The position numbers and the translations under genes are program-made. This document shows, piece by piece, positions 43,224-52,254 of a stretch of DNA of 64,000 nt; position 1 is the first letter of the stretch; the number at the start of each line of letters is the position of its first letter. The notes beneath the pieces are model-generated. The model was not told the DNA's origin, did no database searches, and was given only the letters and a program-made list of their open reading frames with translations. The stretch comes from Oceanobacillus caeni. GTDB lineage: Bacteria; Bacillota; Bacilli; Bacillales; Amphibacillaceae. The stretch spans positions 1-64,000 of the forward strand of contig NZ_JAHHXM010000003.1 in assembly GCF_019037185.1 (NCBI RefSeq), in the 5' to 3' direction.

Positions 43224-43622
43224 TTAACTAAATAAATCATGTTGTCCAAACGAAAATGGTAATAATTCCTCCATTTTAACCTCTTTTGTTTCTTGTTTTA
43301 GGTTGGTTAGATATATTTTCATATCTTTGTTAAAAAATTCACTCATTACTTGTCGACAGGCACCACATGGTGGAACAGGCCTATCGGTATCCGCAGCAAC
43401 CGCCATTTCAATAAATTCACTTTCACCATCTGACAACGCTTTAAATATGGTTACTCTTTCTGCACAACACCCTACAGAATAAGCGGCATTTTCAATATTA
43501 CACCCAGTATAAATTTTACCAGATTTTGTTTTTAAAGCAGCACCTACGGGAAATTTTGAATAAGGAACATATGCATTTTTTCGTATGTTAATTGCTTCTT
43601 GAATTAAATTTGATGTAGACAT
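43224..43622 (-). CDS. cdd: Cytidine deaminase
   Basis: A 132-residue tetrameric-type enzyme that converts cytidine and deoxycytidine to uridine forms in pyrimidine salvage. Zinc ligands are visible: CCAERVTIF (Cys and catalytic Glu) and PPCGACRQV. The substrate block FPVGAALKTKSGKIYTGCNI is typical. ATG 43622 is chosen; AAAGGTGAG lies about 9 bases upstream, and a longer reading from 43631 is not needed. It follows yppE by 15 bases, so they probably share a transcript. In B. subtilis cdd is in a different neighbourhood. Confidence 0.9.
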   Translation of the reverse strand: MSTSNLIQEAINIRKNAYVPYSKFPVGAALKTKSGKIYTGCNIENAAYSVGCCAERVTIFKALSDGESEFIEMAVAADTDRPVPPCGACRQVMSEFFNKDMKIYLTNLKQETKEVKMEELLPFSFGQHDLFS

Positions 43623-43637
43623 TAGCAACACTCACCT

Positions 43638-43988
43638 TTATTTAAGTTCATGTATGATTTGTTCAAATATATATCGAATCGATTTGTGATACTCCATATA
43701 CCTTCTTTTTCGTATATCTTTGTAATAACTATGCATGATAAGTAGATCCATATTTTCCTTTGTAGAATTAACTTGTCCGGGGTGTATGTTCACCTCTCGG
43801 TTTTTAACCGACTTTAAAGCTTGTTCCTCCCACTCTTCTAACAATTCATAAATTGGAGTTACTTCTTCCTTTACCTGGAGGAAGAAAGCTTTATCTCGAA
43901 TATTATCCGGAGGTTTCCCTTCTTCAAAAAATTCCTTAAGATGCATCAAATGATTCAAAAGTAACTCTGTATTTTTAAATAAATCCAT
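43638..43988 (-). CDS. yppE: YppE family (DUF1798) protein
   Basis: A 116-residue all-helical protein of the YppE/DUF1798 family, found only in Bacillales near recU-ponA. The opening MDLFKNTELLLNHLMHLKEF and the ending SIRYIFEQIIHELK are as expected, with long charged helices and no cysteines. Function is unknown. It lies 15 bases before cdd. Confidence 0.8.
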   Translation of the reverse strand: MDLFKNTELLLNHLMHLKEFFEEGKPPDNIRDKAFFLQVKEEVTPIYELLEEWEEQALKSVKNREVNIHPGQVNSTKENMDLLIMHSYYKDIRKRRYMEYHKSIRYIFEQIIHELK

Positions 43989-44050
43989 AAACTTCCGCCT
44001 TTAATTAGTATTCCTTTTTTTACTTTAACATATTTTCCTTAAAGCGGATA

Positions 44051-44257
44051 TTATATAAACTTCTTAATAGAATTTTCTAGTTTGGAAATTTCATACTGTT
44101 GATTTTCGTAACGATAGGAAATTTCATTTTCCGTTTTCATGTTTAATTTTTCATCCATTATACGGATCTGATCTGAAATCTGTTGTAAGGAGGATTCAAA
44201 TTGATCAATACTAATACCATTCGCGTATTGGTCTAATTTTCGTGCTGCAACTGACAT
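44051..44257 (-). CDS. Hypothetical coiled-coil protein, 68 residues
   Basis: A small helical protein beginning MSVAARKLDQYANGISIDQF, with heptad-like spacing through QQISDQIRIMDEKLNM and a final helix ISKLENSIKKFI. GGGGTGATGGT precedes the ATG. The yppC/yppD/yppF positions of B. subtilis lie in this place, but I cannot match it to one of them. No function is proposed. Confidence 0.55.
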   Translation of the reverse strand: MSVAARKLDQYANGISIDQFESSLQQISDQIRIMDEKLNMKTENEISYRYENQQYEISKLENSIKKFI

Positions 44258-44419
44258 ACCATCACCCCATTCCCATTTAGCTTAGTAACAACATATTCTG
44301 TAAATGCGTTTAAACTCCTTCCCCTTCGACAAAACTAGAAAAAAACGTACAAAAGAAGTGGAAATCCTAAATCTTTTTTATGAAATTAGACACAATATAA
44401 ATGAAGGAGGGGTTTAAAA

Positions 44420-44527
44420 ATGAGTAAAAGCAAACAAATATTAAATCAGGAAAAACAACAACGTAAATCTAAATCAGAAATTAAAGGTGATAAGAAATTA
44501 AATGGTCCAAACCGACCTTCAACTTAA
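44420..44527 (+). CDS. Small hydrophilic protein with an LNGPNRPST ending
   Basis: AAGGAGGGG precedes a 35-codon gene encoding MSKSKQILNQEKQQRKSKSE and then IKGDKKLNGPNRPST. It is rich in Lys and Gln, has no Cys and no hydrophobic stretch. Proteins with the LNGPNRPST end recur in Bacillaceae as small spore-related products; this is recalled, not tested. It lies between two minus-strand genes and the recU gene. Confidence 0.55.
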   Translation: MSKSKQILNQEKQQRKSKSEIKGDKKLNGPNRPST

Positions 44528-44533
44528 GAACAA

Positions 44534-44676
44534 AAGCGGAAGCGCCCGTTTAGCGACGTACGGACTGGACTGAGCCGTAGGAGATAAAGGAAACACGACG
44601 AACGGAGTGAGTCGATGTTGACTTATCGCACGGAGGTGAAGGAAGTCTCGCTAGTCGCTGGGCGCTGGAGCTGGAC
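44534..44676. repeat. G+C-rich dispersed hairpin repeat, family 4
   Basis: Opens AAGCGGAAGCGCCCG and closes GTCGCTGGGCGCTGGAGCT; AGCGCCC with GGGCGCT and TAGCGAC with GTCGCT form the base of a long imperfect hairpin. Its base composition contrasts with the AT-rich flanks. This type of element is common in Bacillaceae genomes; its biology is not established. Confidence 0.6.
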
Positions 44677-44738
44677 GTGGCCTTCTCTATGACAAGATTT
44701 ATAGGCTAAATTTTTATACTTTCTAATCTTGCTAAATG

Positions 44739-44777
44739 AAAACCAATGGTCCTCTTCTTTGAATGACCATTGGTTTT
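44739..44777 (+). terminator. Intrinsic terminator
   Basis: AAAACCAATGGTC and GACCATTGGTTTT form a perfect stem with a 13-base loop and a T tract. The following gap, 44778-45052, is AT-rich and carries the recU promoter region. Confidence 0.75.
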
Positions 44778-45052
44778 GTGTTGCTATACTAACCATTAAT
44801 ATAAAAGTACAAAATAAGGATATATTTTGTTATCGTAGGACCTTTATAGTGGCTATTTAACCCCTATAATTAAATAAAGAATTTCGTAATATATTTTTCG
44901 AAGGTATCAACAAGAAAGATTATAGTGTTTAAAGTCTGTGCATTTTTCGCCAATGATATATAATAAAGGTAAAACATTTCCTTTAGAGTTGTAGTTTATA
45001 GTTATCATTTGTCTATTTTTTTGGTATGATACTGTAGATTAGGAGGATATGA

Positions 45053-45643
45053 ATGAATTATCCAAATGGTAAAAAAAAGAACATGACTAGTAAAAAAAGT
45101 AGATCAAAACCGAATCACAGTTTCAGTAATAGAGGTATGTCACTAGAGGACGATATTAATGTAACGAATCAGTACTATTTGGAGACCAATCGAGCAGTTA
45201 TTCATAAAAAACCTACACCGGTACAGATTGTTAAAGTGAATTATCCTAATCGAAGTGCAGCTGTCATTACTGAAGCGTACTTTAAGCAAGCTTCTACTAC
45301 AGATTATAATGGCTTATATCGTGGAAAATATGTAGACTTTGAAGCAAAAGAAACAAAAAATAAAACCTATTTTCCACTGGCAAATATTCATGACCATCAA
45401 ATAAAACACATGAATTCTATTCTTAATCATGGTGGTATCTGTTTTACTATTATTCGATTTTCTACTTTTGATGAAACATATCTGCTTCAAGGAACAAAAC
45501 TTTTGGAATACTGGAAAGACAAAATGAATGGTGGCAAGAAATCGATTCCCTATTTACATTTTAAAGAAAATGCTTTTGAGATACCTTTTAAATACCAAGA
45601 ACGTGTGGACTATTTAGCAATTATAGATCAATTATATTTTTAG
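45053..45643 (+). CDS. recU: Holliday junction resolvase RecU
   Basis: A 196-residue DNA resolvase for recombination and chromosome segregation. The nuclease core shows [16 protein letters not shown], the Asp/Glu catalytic elements DFEAKET and the conserved block [20 protein letters not shown] precedes them. The N-terminus is basic and disordered, as in the family. AGGAGGAT precedes the ATG. It is 128 bases before ponA and both are on the plus strand, the universal Bacillales arrangement. Confidence 0.95.
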   Translation: MNYPNGKKKNMTSKKSRSKPNHSFSNRGMSLEDDINVTNQYYLETNRAVIHKKPTPVQIVKVNYPNRSAAVITEAYFKQASTTDYNGLYRGKYVDFEAKETKNKTYFPLANIHDHQIKHMNSILNHGGICFTIIRFSTFDETYLLQGTKLLEYWKDKMNGGKKSIPYLHFKENAFEIPFKYQERVDYLAIIDQLYF

Positions 45644-45771
45644 CAGAAAGGAAACAGTTCTTCCTGCATAAGTGCAACTAAGGCATTCGCTAAAACTTAA
45701 AAGCGAATGTCAAATTTTCTATAATTTTTCGCATTATATAATTGTTATTTTAAAGAGTGGAGGTTAGAGCT

Positions 45772-48603
45772 ATGGCAGAAAAGGGCCAAACTCGTTCAGC
45801 TAGAAGAAAACAAAAAAAATCAACCAAAAAACCTATATGGAAAAAAATATTATTAGGAATCGTTATTTTTATATTGGTAATAGGAATCGGAACAGGTGCA
45901 GTTGGGGCTTACTGGATTGCTACCGCTCCTGATATTGATGAGGCAATGTTAAAGGATCCATATGCTTCCGTCCTATTAGATAAAGACGGAGAACAATTTG
46001 CAGAATTAGGTGCAAATCGTAAAAAAGTGGAATATGAAGACCTTCCACAAATTTTAATCGATGCGGTTACTGCTACAGAAGATGCTAGATTTTTTGAGCA
46101 CCATGGTATTGACCTTAGAAGAATTGGCGGAGCTATATTAGGCAACGTTGTAAATGGATTTGGTTCACAAGGAGCAAGTACCATTACACAGCAAGTTGTA
46201 GAGAAATCATTTTTATCACCTGAGAAAAAGATTAAACTTAAAGTACAGGAACAATGGTTAGCATTAAAGCTTGAGAGAAAGTACTCTAAAGAGGAAATTT
46301 TGGAAATGTATTTAAATAAAATCTTTTACGGCGCCAATGCTTACGGGGTCGCACAAGCTGCCGAAAATTACTTCGGTAAAAAAGATTTACATGATTTAAC
46401 TTTACCGGAAGCTGCTATTTTAGCAGGCTTACCACAGCGTCCAACTGCTTATAATCCATTTCAAAATCCTGAATTAACGAAGGAAAGAATGAATACTGTA
46501 TTAAAGCTAATGGTTCGTCATAATAAGATTACAGAAGCTGAAGCAAACGAAGCTAGACAAGTAGATGTAGCATCACTTCTAACCGATAAAGAGCCAGATA
46601 CATTTAAATATGCAGCGTTTGTTCAACAAGTAGAAGCTGAAATAAAAGAAAAACTAAATGGTGCAGATATAAACACAGACGGTTTAGTAATCCATACTAC
46701 CCTAGACACTGGAGCACAAGAATATGTAGAATTTTTACTTGAAGATAGCGATGAAAATCCAATAAATTATCCACTCGAACAAATGCCAAATATGCAAGGA
46801 GCTATGGTTGTATTAGATACCAAAACCGGTGGAATACAAGCAATCGGCGGTAGATTAAACCCTAAGCAATACGGTGAATTAAATTACGCAACCCAAGGTG
46901 GAAGTCAAATTGGATCAACAGCGAAACCTATTATGGCTTATGGTCCAGCAATTGAATATAACAAGATTTCTACTTACCATCAAATTAATGACGACAAACC
47001 ATATGAACCAAACGGATCTAATCCGATTAGAAACTGGAATCGTAGTTATGCTGGCTGGATAAGTGCAAGATATGCATTGGAACAATCATTAAACGTCCCT
47101 ACTGCAAAACTATTTGATGAAGTTGGGGCAGGTAATGCACAAAAGTTTGCTGAAAGTCTAGGAATTAAATTTGCTGACAATCAAATTAATGTCCGTGATG
47201 CAATTGGTGGTACATCTACAAATGTTACTCCACTTCAATTAGCAGGAGCCTATCGTGCTTTCGGTAATGAAGGAGTTTACAATGAGCCATATGCAGTAAG
47301 TAAAGTAGAATTTCCAGATGGTGAAACAGTTGATTTAGCACCTAAACCTAAAGCGGTAATGGCCGATTATACAGCTTACATGGTAACAGATATGTTAAAA
47401 GGCGTATTAACAAATGGTACAGGTAAACAGGCTAATATTCCGGGACTTCCTGTCGCAGGTAAAACAGGGACAACAAACTTAGAAGGTGGTGGCTCACCTG
47501 ATTCATGGTTTGCTGGATACACTCCATACTATACAATTGCTGCCTGGACGGGTGGATATGTATTAGATGATGAAAACAAACCTAAGCGTGCTGCGCTTCC
47601 TGATACTAAAATATCGCAACAACTTTTCAAACATGCAATGACTAAAATCTCAGAAGGACTTGATACACCAGACTTTAAGAAACCAGATTCTGTGGTGGAG
47701 GCAAAAGTAGAAAAAGGATCTAACCCTGCTAGAAAGCCAAGTGCAAATACACCATCATCAAGAATTGTTACCGAACTGTTTGTTAAAGGCACTGAACCAA
47801 CTAGTGTATCGAAGACATATGATAAATTGAAGCCTGTTTCAAACTTAAATGCTAAATACAATGAAGAAGCAAAATCTATCGACGTATCTTGGGATTATAA
47901 ACATGATGATGATGTAAACTTCACTGTTAGTGTTAGTGAAAATGGGAAAGAAATGAAAGAATTGTCAACTACAGAAGATACCTCGTTAGTCATTAACAAG
48001 GTAGAACCAGGTGATTATCAAATACAAGTTGTTGCAGTTAATAAATCGGACGGAAGTACAAGTGATCCTGTAACAGCAAAAGTTACAATTGACACTGGTG
48101 AAGAAGATGATGAAGGAAATATGAAACCAGTTGAAAATCTTTCAGCCGATTATATAGAAGATAGTGGCATCATTAGAGCTTCATGGGATTATAATGGTCC
48201 ACCAGCACTATTTGAAGTATCTGTTAATGGCCAAGTACATTCCAATAATGTAGAAGCAAATGGAATTGATATTGGTAATTCTACACCTGGGGAAACGTAT
48301 AATATCCAAGTAACCCCTATTGGTCAAAATGGAGAAAATAGCGGAGTTCGAGGTGAATCTAGATCAATTTCATTTAAAGTTCCGGGACAAGCTGAAGGAC
48401 AGCCGGAACAACCCGAACAGCCAGAGGAACCTGAGCAACCTGAAGAGGAACCACCGGTAGAAGAAGAACAACCACAACAGGAAAATCCTGAGGAATCTGA
48501 AGTGGATGAAAACGAACCAGAAGAAAACGAAAACGAAGAGGAACCTGTTGAAGCTGATCAAAATCAAAATGAAGATGAGGAACAAGAAAATAACGAAGCA
48601 TAA
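45772..48603 (+). CDS. ponA: Class A penicillin-binding protein PBP1
   Basis: A 943-residue bifunctional enzyme that polymerises and cross-links peptidoglycan. A single TM helix near residue 40 is followed by the glycosyltransferase domain (EDARFFEHHGIDLRR, ASTITQQVVEKS, then AAILAGLPQRPTAYNP), the transpeptidase domain (SxxK as STAKP, the SLN-type motif in EQSLNVPTAK, KTG in AGKTGTTN) and two FN3-like modules at about residues 700-860. The tail is a long Pro/Glu/Gln/Asn repeat (QPEQPEQPEEPEQPEE onward). ATG 45772 is preceded by GGAGG six bases upstream; GTG 45757 is an alternative. GpsB, encoded nearby, regulates such proteins. Confidence 0.95.
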   Translation: MAEKGQTRSARRKQKKSTKKPIWKKILLGIVIFILVIGIGTGAVGAYWIATAPDIDEAMLKDPYASVLLDKDGEQFAELGANRKKVEYEDLPQILIDAVTATEDARFFEHHGIDLRRIGGAILGNVVNGFGSQGASTITQQVVEKSFLSPEKKIKLKVQEQWLALKLERKYSKEEILEMYLNKIFYGANAYGVAQAAENYFGKKDLHDLTLPEAAILAGLPQRPTAYNPFQNPELTKERMNTVLKLMVRHNKITEAEANEARQVDVASLLTDKEPDTFKYAAFVQQVEAEIKEKLNGADINTDGLVIHTTLDTGAQEYVEFLLEDSDENPINYPLEQMPNMQGAMVVLDTKTGGIQAIGGRLNPKQYGELNYATQGGSQIGSTAKPIMAYGPAIEYNKISTYHQINDDKPYEPNGSNPIRNWNRSYAGWISARYALEQSLNVPTAKLFDEVGAGNAQKFAESLGIKFADNQINVRDAIGGTSTNVTPLQLAGAYRAFGNEGVYNEPYAVSKVEFPDGETVDLAPKPKAVMADYTAYMVTDMLKGVLTNGTGKQANIPGLPVAGKTGTTNLEGGGSPDSWFAGYTPYYTIAAWTGGYVLDDENKPKRAALPDTKISQQLFKHAMTKISEGLDTPDFKKPDSVVEAKVEKGSNPARKPSANTPSSRIVTELFVKGTEPTSVSKTYDKLKPVSNLNAKYNEEAKSIDVSWDYKHDDDVNFTVSVSENGKEMKELSTTEDTSLVINKVEPGDYQIQVVAVNKSDGSTSDPVTAKVTIDTGEEDDEGNMKPVENLSADYIEDSGIIRASWDYNGPPALFEVSVNGQVHSNNVEANGIDIGNSTPGETYNIQVTPIGQNGENSGVRGESRSISFKVPGQAEGQPEQPEQPEEPEQPEEEPPVEEEQPQQENPEESEVDENEPEENENEEEPVEADQNQNEDEEQENNEA

Positions 48604-48645
48604 AACAAGAGGATAACTCCATAAAGGGGTTATCCTCTTGTTTTC
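48604..48645. terminator. Shared terminator of ponA and nth
   Basis: AAAACAAGAGGATAAC and GTTATCCTCTTGTTTT pair across a 12-base loop. It overlaps the nth stop codon, so nth ends inside the stem. Confidence 0.85.
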
Positions 48646-49280
48646 ATTCTCTTTTGTCCTTCTCTACATATTTCCAATAGTGGACATTCCGGGCAATTGG
48701 GATTTCTTGCTTTACAATGATATCTACCGAAAAATATCATGCGGTGATGAGTAATACTCCATTCTTCTCTTGGGATTTTTTTCATTAATGTTTCTTCTAC
48801 TTCAATAACAGAATCTTTCCACCTACAAATCCCTAGTCTCTTTGAAACTCGTTCCACATGTGTATCAACAGCAATTGCCGGTTCATTAAAAGCTATGGAA
48901 GCAACAACATTAGCAGTCTTTCTTCCAACACCTGCAAGTGTCATTAGTTCTTCTTTTGTTCTTGGTACCTCTCCTTGGTATTTATCTACCAAGACTTGGC
49001 AAAGCTTTCGAATATTTTTCGCCTTATTTCGATATAACCCTATAGATTTAATATCGTCTTGTAATTCTTCCAATGATACAGCTAAATAATCTTCAGGTGT
49101 TTTATATTTTTTAAATAAATTTTCCGTAACTTTGTTTACTAATTTATCTGTACATTGTGCTGAGAGTAATACGGCAATGACTAGTTCAAAAGGATTAGAG
49201 TGATTTAGCTCCCCTTTTGCTTCAGGAAACATTTCTGCCATTTTGTCCAAACAAAATCTTATTTGCTTTTTATTTAGCAT
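48630..49280 (-). CDS. nth: Endonuclease III
   Basis: A 216-residue base-excision-repair glycosylase/AP lyase acting on oxidised pyrimidines. The helix-hairpin-helix motif is LAGVGRKTANVVAS with the catalytic Lys, the later Asp lies in AVDTHVERVSKRLG, and the iron-sulfur cluster Cys set is CKARNPNCPECPLLEICREG. It follows dnaD by six bases on the same strand and is convergent with ponA. ypoC, normally between nth and ponA, is missing. Confidence 0.95.
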   Translation of the reverse strand: MLNKKQIRFCLDKMAEMFPEAKGELNHSNPFELVIAVLLSAQCTDKLVNKVTENLFKKYKTPEDYLAVSLEELQDDIKSIGLYRNKAKNIRKLCQVLVDKYQGEVPRTKEELMTLAGVGRKTANVVASIAFNEPAIAVDTHVERVSKRLGICRWKDSVIEVEETLMKKIPREEWSITHHRMIFFGRYHCKARNPNCPECPLLEICREGQKRMKTRG

Positions 49281-49286
49281 ATCTTA

Positions 49287-49967
49287 CTAATCTTCCCCTT
49301 CTAACCAATTATAATAAATAGATGTATCGCTTTTTTTAGGAGCATTTTCTTGTTTTATTGTTTGTTGACCATGATAATTTCTACTTTGTTTTCTGGCTTG
49401 GTCAACTGTATGAATTCCCTTCTTCTTCCACTCCCTAAGAATACGATCAATATATTTAAAATTTAATTTACCCATAAGTACAGATTCGCGTAATCCGGCT
49501 TTAATTAAAGCTGGTTCAATTTGATCCTCGTCTAGCCACCCATTAATCATTTCTATTTCGAAAGGTGATAAAGGTCTACCAAATTCCTGTTCAAATAATA
49601 TAAAAATGGTTCCATCTGAACTTTCCTTCTCTTCTAATTCCTTACTATATAATTGATCAAATAATGGTTGTAAGGAATAAGACTCACTTAAAATATGCTG
49701 TTCATTCTCTTTTTGTTCAATCGTAAGTAGATTTTTTTGAATCAATTTTCGTAAAATCTGTGCACATTGTTTCTCGTCAATCGACATATGATTTGCAATT
49801 TCATTTGGTGTGGGAAAATCATTATTTTGTTTCAAAAAATTAAATAATTGAAGGATGACCATTGTTTCTACTTCTGTTAAACCTAAGAATCTGTAATGCT
49901 TGAGTAATTCAACAGGAATAGGAATTTGATCAAACAAAACTTGTTGAATTGAATAAGACTTTGACAT
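49287..49967 (-). CDS. dnaD: Primosome protein DnaD
   Basis: A 226-residue replication initiation and restart protein. The N-terminal winged helix opens MSKSYSIQQVLFDQIPIPVE and contains KHYRFLGLTEVETMVILQLF; the C-terminal DnaB2 domain contains FGRPLSPFEIEMINGWLDED and the YIDRILREW-type helix (LNFKYIDRILREWKKKGI). ATG 49967 is chosen with GAGGTG six bases upstream. It precedes nth and follows aspB at about 110 bases; asnS, which separates aspB and dnaD in B. subtilis, is absent. Confidence 0.95.
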   Translation of the reverse strand: MSKSYSIQQVLFDQIPIPVELLKHYRFLGLTEVETMVILQLFNFLKQNNDFPTPNEIANHMSIDEKQCAQILRKLIQKNLLTIEQKENEQHILSESYSLQPLFDQLYSKELEEKESSDGTIFILFEQEFGRPLSPFEIEMINGWLDEDQIEPALIKAGLRESVLMGKLNFKYIDRILREWKKKGIHTVDQARKQSRNYHGQQTIKQENAPKKSDTSIYYNWLEGED

Positions 49968-50005
49968 GTAAAGCACCTCATTACTAGTATATCACAAAAA
50001 CGAAT

Positions 50006-50031
50006 AAATCCCTTGCTTAGGCAAGGGATTT
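50006..50031 (-). terminator. Terminator between aspB and dnaD
   Basis: AAATCCCTTGC and GCAAGGGATTT with a 4-base loop, flanked by TTATTCG on the minus strand. Confidence 0.6.
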
Positions 50032-50088
50032 ATAATGTATGATGAAGTCGATTTTAACTGAATCACAGGTTTTATAATTAAAATATTA

Positions 50089-51276
50089 TTACTTATTTTG
50101 ATGATTTAAAACAAATCGTTTGATTCGTTTTGCTGCTTCAACTAACTCATCCATTGCTAACGCATAGGACAAACGTACATTGTCATCAAAGCCGAATCCA
50201 GAACCAGGAACAAGTGCCACTTTTTCCTCTTCTAAAATTGCTTTAACCCACTCATCTGTATTAGAAAAGCCATTCATTTTCACCGCTTCTTTGACGTTAG
50301 GAAAAACATAGAAAGCACCTTTAGGTTTTTTACATGTAATTCCAGGGATTTCCGTAATTAAACGATAGATGGTATCTAATCTTTCGGCAAATGCTTTTTT
50401 CATTTCATTTATTGCACTTTCATCGGCTTGATATGCAGCAAGGGCCGCAAATTGTGCAATCGAAGTTGGATTAGAAGTGGAATGAGATGCTAAATTCGTC
50501 ATTGCTTTAATAATTTCTTCTGGTCCTGCAGCATATCCAATTCTCCATCCAGTCATTGAATGCGACTTAGAAACACCATTAATAACTACTGTATTTTCCT
50601 TCAATTCAGATGAAATAGAAGCAATAGACACGTGCTCGTCAGAAGTATAAATTAGTTTTTCATAAATCTCATCAGAAATAATCAAAATATTATGGTCTAA
50701 ACAAACTTTTCCTAGAGCTTCTAATTCTTCTTTACTATACATCATACCAGTTGGATTACTTGGTGAGTTAATAACGACGGCTTTTGTTCTGTCTGTAACT
50801 GCCTTCTTCAATTCACCTGGAGTTAATTTAAATTCATTTTCCTCTAACGCAGAAACAAATACAGGAGTACCTCCAGCTAATTTAACTTGTTCAGGGTAAC
50901 TAACCCAGAAAGGAGCAGGTATAATTACTTCATCTCCGTCGTTTAATAACACTTGAAATAATGTGTATAATGCATGTTTAGCACCTGAGGTTACGATAAT
51001 TTCATTTGTGGAATAGGAAAGCTGATTATCTTGTTTAAACTTACGGACAATCGCTTCTTTTAATTCCATTATTCCCCCTGCAGGAGTATATTTAGTCATT
51101 CCGCTATCCATTGCTTCCTTAGCAGCTTCTAAAATATAATCTGGTGTATTAAAATCTGGTTCCCCAGCACCTAATCCGATCACATCATGTCCTTGTTTTT
51201 TCAATTCTTTGGCTTTAGCTGTTATAGCTAATGTCGATGATGGTGTTAACGTTTCTACTCTTTTGGATAATTCCAT
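50089..51276 (-). CDS. aspB: Aspartate aminotransferase
   Basis: A 395-residue PLP enzyme that converts aspartate and 2-oxoglutarate to oxaloacetate and glutamate. The fold I elements are GLGAGEPDFNTPDYI (N-terminal), PSNPTGMMYSKEELEALG, DEIYEKLIYT and the PLP Lys in VSKSHSMTGWRIGY, and a final Arg in NVRLSYALAMDEL for substrate carboxylates. Terminator and gene order agree with the B. subtilis ypmA-ypmB-aspB run. Confidence 0.95.
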   Translation of the reverse strand: MELSKRVETLTPSSTLAITAKAKELKKQGHDVIGLGAGEPDFNTPDYILEAAKEAMDSGMTKYTPAGGIMELKEAIVRKFKQDNQLSYSTNEIIVTSGAKHALYTLFQVLLNDGDEVIIPAPFWVSYPEQVKLAGGTPVFVSALEENEFKLTPGELKKAVTDRTKAVVINSPSNPTGMMYSKEELEALGKVCLDHNILIISDEIYEKLIYTSDEHVSIASISSELKENTVVINGVSKSHSMTGWRIGYAAGPEEIIKAMTNLASHSTSNPTSIAQFAALAAYQADESAINEMKKAFAERLDTIYRLITEIPGITCKKPKGAFYVFPNVKEAVKMNGFSNTDEWVKAILEEEKVALVPGSGFGFDDNVRLSYALAMDELVEAAKRIKRFVLNHQNK

Positions 51277-51293
51277 GTCTATGTCTCCCCTCT

Positions 51294-51836
51294 TTAGTCA
51301 AACATCCGATTAAATCGATATTGCTCATATGACGAACCATCGTGAATGGAAAAGTAATCTAAAACATAGCGATCATTCTCGTCATAATATGTAATCTCCC
51401 ATAGTAATTGATCATTTATCAGGGCAGGAGAAATTTTATTTAGTTCACAATTAGCACAATTTTTTTGCCAACTTTGTAAGATTTGTTCTTTAGGAATGAT
51501 TTCTGACATGCTAATTGTTGTAATGTCCTTTTCCTTCCCTTTTAATGGATAAAAGATAATTTGTTCTTCCCCTTTTTTATCACTTCCATAAACTAAATGG
51601 TATGCTTCATCTCCATGGTATAACTCGATCTTATCTACCTTGGTAATAGGTGTTTGCTCCAAAATCACTTCTTTGGTTTGCTCAAAATTCGCTGTTTTAT
51701 TTTTCATTGTACCTAGATATAAATATACACCAAAAATGACAGCAACTACAATGATTGCAATAAAAATTATGAAAGACTTTTGTATCCAATTAAGTCCTGT
51801 AGATTGTGAAAACTGCTTGTTTTTCATTTTCCTCAT
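51294..51836 (-). CDS. ypmB: YpmB family protein (DUF5590)
   Basis: A 180-residue cell-wall-facing protein with one N-terminal membrane helix (SFIIFIAIIVVAVIFGVYLY) and two DUF5590/PepSY-like beta units, the first at about residues 60-105 and the second after SMSEIIPKEQ. It lies 17 bases before aspB and overlaps ypmA by up to 47 bases on the same strand. Two ATG codons (51836 and 51827) are possible. Function is not known. Confidence 0.85.
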   Translation of the reverse strand: MRKMKNKQFSQSTGLNWIQKSFIIFIAIIVVAVIFGVYLYLGTMKNKTANFEQTKEVILEQTPITKVDKIELYHGDEAYHLVYGSDKKGEEQIIFYPLKGKEKDITTISMSEIIPKEQILQSWQKNCANCELNKISPALINDQLLWEITYYDENDRYVLDYFSIHDGSSYEQYRFNRMFD

Positions 51837-51963
51837 CCAATGCTAATCCGAACATTAAATCATCACCCTTTAGAGTTCGATTTAAAATGTCGACGATTTT
51901 ATAAATTTCTGATGAATGCTCTAATTTGACTGTGGCAAGTGTTTTAGTTTTATGTTGATCCAT
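51790..51963 (-). CDS. ypmA: YpmA family small protein (DUF4264)
   Basis: A 57-residue protein, MDQHKTKTLATVKLEHSSEI at the start, then YKIVDILNRTLKGDDLMFGLALDEENEKQ and VFTIYRT at the end (the central part matches the remembered B. subtilis YpmA almost residue for residue). ATG 51963 follows GGAGG by six bases; the ATG directly before it has too short a spacing. Its 3' end overlaps ypmB. It begins the ypmA-ypmB-aspB run. Confidence 0.9.
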   Translation of the reverse strand: MDQHKTKTLATVKLEHSSEIYKIVDILNRTLKGDDLMFGLALDEENEKQAVFTIYRT

Positions 51964-52160
51964 CATATACCTCCGATTAAAAGTGCTTCATTCATTATCA
52001 AAATTTGCTAATTATAGATCTAATAAAACAGTGAACAATAATATTAGTTGATATTATGAAGATGAAGCATCTTTAGTATACCAATTTTAAAAATGATTTG
52101 CTTTATTTTATAAAATTTCAACAAAAAATTTCTACACCCCTACCATTACAAAAAACATTT

Positions 52161-52191
52161 ATACTGATGCTCCTGCATCAGTATTTTTTTT
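52161..52191. terminator. Terminator downstream of dinG
   Basis: ATACTGATGC and GCATCAGTAT pair across TCCT; the plus strand has a T8 tract, the minus strand only ATAAATG then TTTTTT. It separates dinG from ypmA. The gap 51964-52254 has no gene. Confidence 0.6.
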
Positions 52192-52254
52192 AAAATAAGT
52201 TTACATTCGAAAATCAAGTTCATTTAATCTCCTACGAAAGGCTTTTGCTTTTGT

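Noticed and set aside
48370-48622. Two overlapping minus-strand frames opposite the ponA tail
   Set aside because: They are artefacts of the Pro/Glu/Gln-rich repeats of PBP1; the translation is monotonous Phe/Leu/Val.
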